Shown here piece after piece: positions 26,701 to 35,700 of a stretch of DNA of 64,000 nucleotides. A program made the translations under genes and the position numbers. Numbering within the stretch: position 1 is the first letter of the stretch; the number at the start of each line of letters is the position of its first letter. This DNA comes from Hanleya hanleyi. Lineage: Eukaryota > Mollusca > Polyplacophora > Lepidopleurida > Hanleyidae. Under the pieces are notes generated by a model, which saw nothing but the letters and a program-made list of their open reading frames with translations, did not search any database and was not told the origin of the DNA. Location of the stretch: the NCBI GenBank assembly GCA_036873755.1, contig JAVTVY010020267.1:1-64000 (forward strand), written 5' to 3'.

Positions 26701-29700
26701 TTAAATAATCCATATTCTTCCTAATTTGGAATGAACAAGATCTGAATTGCGATATTTAATCCCAATCAGGGTTTTTCCCTAAAATGTTGAACAGGCATGA
26801 CAGGCCTCGAAATAAGACAGCACGGGGTGATCAAAAAATTGATCCCCTGATTTTTGGTCCAGGTGATCGATTTTTTGATCTTCCAGTAGATGAACCAGGT
26901 AACCAATCGATCACCTGAATCTAGAGATTTCATGTTGTATGAATGGATTGTTTTTTCTTAAGTGGAATTGTGCAAAATGACTCAATGTGCATGACAATTT
27001 ACTAAATTCATTTCAGAAAATATATCCAAGATAAAACTTGACATTTTAAGAACGTGTTTTACTCCTTCCTGACGGTCTCTTAACCCTACTATTATAGTAT
27101 AGTGCTGTCGATGTCCGCGTGCCAGGCTGTCAAGCAGTACGGTGACTGTCAAGTCGTTGGAATTGACAAATAAAATGAAATAATGGATGGTATTTGATGC
27201 ACGATACATTACTTTGAAACCCTGAACATACATTCGGAACATATTTGGCATTTTACAGCTTTAGAAATATTTAGGAAACGCAATTTGGCAAAAATTTTGT
27301 ACTGTAAAACTCACGTAAGAAATTTGATCACTTTCAGATTACTACCGATGGACGGTCTGTTTTGCTTCATTCCGACTGAATAACTCGTCTAAAATCTCAT
27401 AGATGTCACGATATGTATTCCTGATTACATTTAGGACAAAGAATACTGAAAATTTATTAAACATTCGGTAAAAATCCTGTTGTTTACGCGACGCGTGGTT
27501 TCGGTGAGCGAAGCCAAACGCCATTGTGATTCTGTCAAATTCGACCACTCAAGCGATATTTATGGTTGACCAATCAGTAAGTCGGGTTACGTACGTCAGG
27601 TGATCAGGTTTTCGCGGGGTTGAATGAAAAGACACATGACCATTTTACCCAATAACATCGACGCATTTCTACTACGTGATCCAAATGCTTCTAAATGGAA
27701 ACACGAGTTGTTGCCCTTCAAATTTTTTATCTCGAACGTGGAGAATGTCTTCCTGTAAACGATCTTGTAAACAAGGTGCGTTTTTACTCGTTTTAACGAA
27801 CTTTTCTGAATAAATGACGCGCGTACGTCTAAAAAATTTTTTACCGGAGTTGTTGGTCGAATTACGAGTTTTAGCATTCACCGGAATTGAGTTTATAGCT
27901 GAGAAATTGAATATTTACTGTGTAAAACGCACACACTTCAGTTTTTTTACAGTCCGAATTGAGTTTCCTAGTGAATTTTGCCACCGAATACCGTGGGTGT
28001 TTACAGCACAATTTTAGTTGGCACAGAAGGATCGTCCATAAGCGAGATGCGCTTAGCATGGAGAAAGTTTCTGAGTACCCGTATATATGGTATGGTATAC
28101 TATTATGACTGAGTGATACAATAATTTATAAACCTGACCAGCTGTGGAAATAAAACATAAGAAAATATAACATGCGGAAATTATCGAAAAATGATAAAAT
28201 ATACAAAATTACAATATAATTCCAAAGTCCTATAACTAAGCTATGAATGGTCATATTCTGATCAGTGAAATATGCTCATATTCAGTATGATTTCAAATTG
28301 CCTAATATTTGTGTTGCGCATAATAATTACATCGTTATTTTTACGTAGAACTACTGCGCATGTTTTATTTCAACTTCTGTTGATGTTTTTATGCGGCAAA
28401 TAGCAACCAGCGGCTTGGCCAGCGGAATCGTACATTGAACATCAAAGGGACAGGCCGTGATATTGGCTGCAGGCTAGGATACCTTATGGTGATTTATAAG
28501 TAGATATATTTATATCTGTAATTATATCTAATTGATGAGATAACTCTGAAGTACTGGAAAATTGGAATAGGCCTTTACTAAATCATTATGGCAGTGAACT
28601 GAAATATGTTCAGGTATGTGATCATATTGTTTGATTCGACACATGTGTGACATGCGAGTGGCTTTCACCGCTGTCATAGTTTCGCATCAGAACCCAGTTG
28701 CAGTTTTTGATTAACCAGTATTACTCGCGCAACATCGTTTGCGCAGCTTCCTTTGGGCATATTCGGTTTACATGTACACTTTATATTTTGTGCGTGTACT
28801 TTATATTTACGTCAAATTTATACATTTATTTTTATTTTCAAACAATATGTATTTTAAAAAAAAATTAACTTTATATATAGGTCCTATTTATATCGTTTTA
28901 TTTATATTTACAAAATATTTTTGTAAATATATATATTTTAAACTAAACTATATTTGCCAAAAGTCACTTTATATTTTGGTTTTAACTATATATTTGTGTT
29001 TGACAATATTGTCACAAACGGTGACTTTATATTTTGGTTTCACCTCTATACATGTATATTTGCCGTTGACAATATTGTCACAAATGGCGCCTCATAAAAC
29101 AGACTCATGGTAGCAAATATTATACCAGCAGCATGAGTCAAAACCATATCCATACCGGTATTCAAGATAATTTGGCAATATTTCAGGGAGATTTATACAT
29201 TATTTAAAAGTTGGTAACCATAAAGTTACATTGTAAGCAATAGACCATCTCCTTGACACAACAAATTTTCACTCACAGGCACTTAACATTTTCAAACTGT
29301 TATTTCATAACGTCCAGTTGATGAAGTTTTCAACCATTTCTTTATTCAAATCCATCATCATTGAATTTTATAGAATCTTTATCTTTTCTATTTATGCTGA
29401 TACAAGATCACTTTTTATAGTTCTTTGGTAAAGAGTTATTGAGTTATAGATTTCAGCCCTTGAAATTTACAAAATTTTGCCACGGCACAAAAATGCCGTC
29501 ACAGAATAAACCAAATGAATAAATACAATTGCATGTTTCACATCGACCATCGCCTTGCCAGCTGCGCTGAGCAGTATCTGCTGGATGAACTTATTATATC
29601 CCTACACGAGGAAGAATGTGACCAGCAATTTTCTTAGCAAACCCGAATCGGTGTGAAACTCTTCAATCTGTCTGACTGTATTATTGTTATACGAACAACA

Positions 29701-32700
29701 AGGGTGAGTAAATGAACAGGATTTAATGTCGCTTTCAACACTATTTCAGTCATATCACAATATTTGGTTCCCATTCCTTTTCACACCCGGAAACCACGTG
29801 GGTAGGGTCCTATTCCTTTTAACACCTGGGGCCCAACGGGTGAGGTTCTATTGCTTTTCACACCCGGGAACCCCACGGGTGCCCCAGTTAGTCACCTCTT
29901 TATGAAAAACTCTCTGAGGGGCTGAGGCCTATTCTTACCATGACCTGGAAAGTGCACATTGACACCCCAGGTCAATTACCTGGAGACCCAAGGGGCTACG
30001 AACGACAAACTGTTGCACTTAATTTCTGGATAAAACAACTTTATTCGCATTACGTTTGACGGTGTTCGTTTCTTGCGTCATTCATGCCACGCACGCATGG
30101 TTTGAGCTGGAAGTCACCATCAGTTTGGGTTTTTTTGCTTTCATCACACACTTGCCGACTTTCTTATCTCATTAAATATTCTGTTCTTAATTATCAAAAC
30201 CCCAAATTATTGTCTTTATTACCTGGCTCAATTCCAAAGTTTTCTTCTCAGAGAAATATTCTCGCTAAACCAAGTCTGCAACGGCAGAAACTTGCCATCG
30301 ACCAGCTAGTCACGTTTTTGACGATGGCACTGCCGAATGCCGTTGCCAATTTCAAGGGCTGTAGACTGCGCAGCCTATGCACCCCGTCAGCCTGTTACAA
30401 TACAAATACACTCTATACACAGCTGCAAAAATAGTTGAGTATGAACCCGTTTTAATTCATTTTTAATTTAAATAAACTTACTGGAATTTCAAATGCTATA
30501 TAGTACTTCCTTCGTTGATTGTTAATCTTTACTTCTGTAACATTGATATTGAATCATGCAATATCCTACAACTCGTGGAATCATAGAACCAATAAAACTA
30601 TACTTCAATATTTTTTAAGTCATTGGACATTTTATTTCTGCCATGTTAAAGACAACAGTTTTGATGTCATAATTTGTGCTTACATTGTAGACTGTATTTA
30701 TGCTGTCTGCTAATACTAGCGGAGGCATGAAGGAAGCTAACTGTTTGTACAGTATATCATATTTTGAGAAATTTCATGGAAATCAATGCCCAGACACCAT
30801 CTCACACCAACTTCAGCCTTCGGTCGACCACAGCTAACATCAAAATAACATGTGAATTTTCCATTGAAAAAGTCACAGGAGCTTGTCAATGGTCAGTTAT
30901 TAGTTATGATATTAATATTAATATATACTCTCCTCCTACTCCATAATTGTATAGTATGGAGTAGGAGGAGAGTATATATGAATATTATTATCAATTCTAT
31001 AACACTAGTGTCAATATATAACATCGAGATAACCGTGCATTCATTACACGTTTTAGCACGGTTATGTGAAATCAACACCTATCAAATGCAAGTGATGGCC
31101 CATAAATATTTGAAAACTAAAATTGATATGGCACTAGCATGACTGCCCGGTTATTGGACAGGCCCTATTATTGGACACCTAGACCCAGTGGGGCTATTTT
31201 CTGGGAATATTACATGACAACTGTAATGCAAATTTAATTTTACAGTTGAGTTACAAATACAGGCTGATAAATTTCTGTTTACTCACGGAATTTGTGCACG
31301 TTAAGCCCTCATGCGGGTCGGAAATAGTGTCACAAATTTGGGTGGAAAAAAATGCGTCAGAAAATTTCCTCCAGTTTCATTGCTGATTGCAGGTTTGATT
31401 AAATTCAAGGAAATTTACTGAAAATGTTTCCACAAATATAGAGAATCTTCATTTAGAATCTCAGTGTGCAACGCGACCGGCGTTCCGGGGAGCAGCCAGT
31501 TTACGATAGCATGACATGTGGCTCACACTGGCAATAGCACTGATTGACAGCCAAGGATAACGGACACTCCCAAAAACTGCAAAATTTGGGACAGGTTGAA
31601 TCTTCGATGCTCATTCCAAAACTCATTTGTGGGCTACAGTGCTGATTCATGTTTAAATATTCTTGGAGGTTTACTAAAGACTGTGGGACAAACAATATGA
31701 CAGTAAGTTGATTAGCTTCAAATAAATCCATCACTGAAAAAGTGTCCAATAACTGGGCGCAAACTTGCATTTTCATACCGTGAATGGTCCCTGCATTTCA
31801 ACTGTTCCCAGCCTCTCCCCGTATTTTTTCTTCAACATTTTTTTATAACAATTTATCACTAAAGATGTAGTCTTTTATCCAGTATTACTTTCTCGGCCAT
31901 ACATGGTTGCATGGCCAACCTGCAGACTCTTATTCATAACTAGATGTAACTGTTATCCTAACTGAGATATCCCCCGCCCTGCAAGACACAAGTCTCCCGT
32001 TCTGAGTAATATTTCAGTACAGTATAAATAAAACCCAAGGATAGGAAGGGCCATAACTCTGTAACAAATGTGTGAATCGCATGGTAAATGTATTAAAATA
32101 GAAGCAAAATTTTAGGAGTATTAGTGCGGACAAAATTGTATCTACAGGATGGACAAGCCGATCCTGTACCCCTCCCCCAGCTTTATTGCAGGGCGGGGGG
32201 GGGGGGGGTTATAATGATGGAATATTATAATGTAAAATACTGCTTGCTGATCAGGTTATCAGCACTCATTACATGAATATTTGAAAAAATTCATTTTAAG
32301 GCCTGGTAATTTTGACCAAATATTTCAGATCATAAATAAGAGATGCACATCTTCAAACCATATTAATCATGTGTACACAGTTTCAGAAGAATCCAGTAAT
32401 AACTGTGTGACTAGTTAATTACACAAGAACACGCTCTATATATTGGAATATATGCAGAAAATCGACTAAGTCCAAGTCTGGGTAATTTTGACAAAAATTA
32501 ATATTTCATGTCACAAATAGGACATGCAATTCTTCAAACATGTCTACAAAGTTTCAGAACCTTCTGCTAAAAATAGTAGGAGTAGTTGATTACACTAGAA
32601 ACTTGTCTCTACATGGGAATACCATGACTGCCCGGTTATTGGACACTTTTTATGAATAAGAGTCAGCAGGTCAGCCATGCGACCATGTATGGCCGAGAAA

Positions 32701-35700
32701 GTAACACTGGACAAAGGACTACATCTTTAGTGATAAATCGTCATAAAAAAATATTGAAGAAAAAATACGGGGAGAGACTGGGAATAGTTGAAACGCAGGG
32801 ACGATCCACGGTATGAAAATCCAAGTTTGCGCCCAGTTATTGGACACTTTTTCAGTGATGGATTCATTTGAAACTAATCCACTTACTGTCAAATTGTTTG
32901 TCCCACAGTCTTTAGTAAACCTCCAAGAATATTTAAACATGAATCCGCACTGTAGCCCACAAATGAGTTTTGGAATACAGAGTTCGAATTTGGCACCTGT
33001 CCGTCAGTCCGAGACTGGTAAAAAATCAAACGGACTGGTGTGAGTGACTGAACAACAAGTCCGTCGGACTGGTAACAAAAAAAGTTCTCAGTTCATTGTG
33101 TAAACTATTTCTCTGGATATCTCCGCACAATTTGTAAAGAATGAAAAACGAAATGTCTGTTTTCGGTTACCCGACAGAGTCTAAATAAATCGTGTGAGTC
33201 TAAAAAAATTTCCAGCAAATTCCAACGAAATCACGACCATGGCCACGTTTAACGACAACAACAACAACCGTAAAGCGGTGTGAACACTTGTCAGCATACT
33301 GTAAAGTGTGACTGTAATGCAGCATGGCAATGCAGGTTGGCGATCTTTTCAGAAAATAAAGCTCGCAATTCTAGGTCGGGAATCGAGAAATCAGCAACAT
33401 GATTATGCTTCAGTCGACCTGATCATGTTATACCAGGACAATTTTAAACATATTCTCCATCAACTTCGAAAGAAATCTACTGATTTTTTGGCTTGAAATG
33501 GCGTTTGTTGAAGCAGTGTTTTTCGCGACGACACGTGCAGTCAAAGTCGCCGTCAAAGTCTAGCCGACAGGGTTTGTCGTCTGTGATTATCTTCACACGC
33601 GCTCAAGAAATTCAAGGAGTGCACAATTATTAATTTCTTATTTAGTAGCAACCATCACAGAGCACAAAATATTCATGATGACAAATGTTTCCACATCATC
33701 TTTTATTTAATATTAACGGACTAGTAAAAATATTTGCGGACTGGTTACTTTGTTGGCTCACCAGTCCGGTGGACTGGTTCAAATTTTTCTTAAATTCGAA
33801 CACTGGAATAGCGTCGATGATTCAACCCGGTCCCAAATTTTGCAGTTTTTGGGAGTGTCCATTATCCTTGGCTGTCAATCAATGCTATTGCCAGTGTGAG
33901 CCACATGTCGTGCTATCGTAAACTGGCTGCTCCCGCTATTCTTCTATTTTTAGACCGAGTGGCAGGTAGAAATATACATCGTCTGCCAAACGCCTGTCGC
34001 GTTGCACACTGAGATTCAGAATGAAGATTCTCTATATTTGTGGGAACATTTTCAGTTAAATTTCGTTGAATTTAATCAAACTTGCAATCAGGAATGAAAC
34101 TGAGAAACTGGAGGAAATTTTCTGACGCATTTTTTTACCCAAATTTGTGACACTATTTCCGACCCGCACGAGGGCTAAACGTGCACAAATTCCGTGAGTA
34201 AACAGAAATTTATTAGCATGTCTTTGTAACTCAACTGTAAAATTAAATTTGTATTGCAGTTGTCATGTAATATAGTAGTGTCCAATAATAGGGCCGCCAG
34301 GCTGTCCAATAACCGGGCAGTCATGCTAGATCCTGAGAAAGTCCTATAAAGTTCAAAGCGTCATAAATATGTCAAAAATTCTAATTTCGCCTTGTAAATA
34401 TGACATGCACATCTACAAACCATAGGTAACACATATGTAAAGTTTCATTAAAATAGACGCAAAATTTTAGGAGGAGTAGTCCGGACAAAATTGTGTCTAC
34501 AGACAGACGGACGGACGGACAAGCCGATTCCAGTATACCCTCCCCCCCCCCTAACTTCGTTGCGGGGGGTATAAAAAGTGTCCAATAACCGTCATGCTAT
34601 CCCTTACTGCTTTGAGGTGTACTTGAGGTGTACTTGAGGTGTAGTTGAGGTGTACCTGTGAGGTGTACCCTCAGATATTATGAGGTGTATTTGAGGAGTA
34701 GATGAGGTGTAGTTGAGGAGTAGATGAGGTGTAGTTGAGGAGTATCGAAATATGCAAATTGGTACACCTCAGTGAGGTGTACACCTCAGTGAGGTGTACA
34801 CCTCAATTGAGGTGTACACCTCAGGTGAGGTGTACCCCTCAGGTGAGGTGTACCCCTCAGGTGAGGTACTAACTGAGGTGTACTTGAGGCATATCCAATT
34901 TTGAAAAATTCATACCTCCATTGAAAATAGGTACCAGGCATATTTGTATTCTCATTTTTTAGTGAACACCGTTCAGTAGATTGATCCCCATCCTCCTCCT
35001 ACAATAACTTTGCTGCAGCATTTTTCGCTACAAAGCCTACAACTAACATATGAGCAGCCAAACTTGAAAGTAGGGGAAGATGACCGTGTATGTCGGAAAA
35101 TGGTAGCACCACACTTATAAAGGAGCTTCAACATTGGCTCACAAGTGCCCCAATTGCCACACAGAGGATTCCAATGCAAAAGCATACAAGGGACCAATGT
35201 ATTTGGGAAGTGACAGTTAACATATCCATTTTGGAAATATATCTGGATGGTTGACAACATATCCACAGGTGCCAAAGTTTGCATGAGATTAACAATAGTT
35301 TCTCTGTAAATTATACAACAGTGCCCATTAACTGATTGCTATGATAATTTGAAGAGAAGAATGTTACAGCTGGTTTTAGTTTGATGTATTAGTGTCCTGG
35401 TGTCCAAATAATAATAAAAATAAAATAAAAATTGAGTTTACATAACATTTTTCATGTTGTTTAGAGGTTCAGGAGGTGTACTTGAGGTGTACGTAGGTAA
35501 TTTAAAAGTGAGGTACATGTTTTTTTGACAAAGTCAATGAGGTGTACTTGAGGTGTAGGTAATTTAAAGTAACATTCATGCCAGAATGATGATCCAGCAT
35601 AGACATGTAAAGAAAAAATTAAATTTAATGCCATGTTCAGCAATATTTTGTCTATTTAGCGAGTATGTATATTTTTTATCATTTAGAAAGTGATCGTATA

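Larger units (their letters stand above)
31939..34572. mobile_element. Helentron-like element inside transposon I
   Basis: Starts near ACTAGATGTAACTGTTATCC and ends in a C-run/G-run hairpin (TATACCC...GGGGGGTATA). Inside are units with GGGCCATAACTCTGTAAC, GCAAAATTTTAGGAG and GGACAAAATTGT, plus GACGGACGGACGGACAAGCC. One terminal-like unit ends at about 32215, another at 34572. Transposon II is inserted at 32622-34326. Confidence 0.65.
31137..34597. mobile_element. TA-flanked transposon I, split by a large insertion
   Basis: The left end GCATGACTGCCCGGTTATTG follows TA at 31135-31136. The right end GTGTCCAATAACCGTCATGC precedes TA at 34598-34599. The first 800 bp match the reverse complement of transposon II. 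At about 31938 the homology breaks, and its last 25 bp reappear at 34573, so a Helentron-like element plus its own passengers sits in between. A TA duplication suggests Tc1/mariner/pogo-type; no transposase was seen. Confidence 0.82.

Noticed and set aside
28739..29113. 124-codon plus-strand frame rich in Tyr, Leu and Phe
   Set aside because: Low-complexity AT-rich sequence with internal repeats, no splice signals and no similarity recalled.
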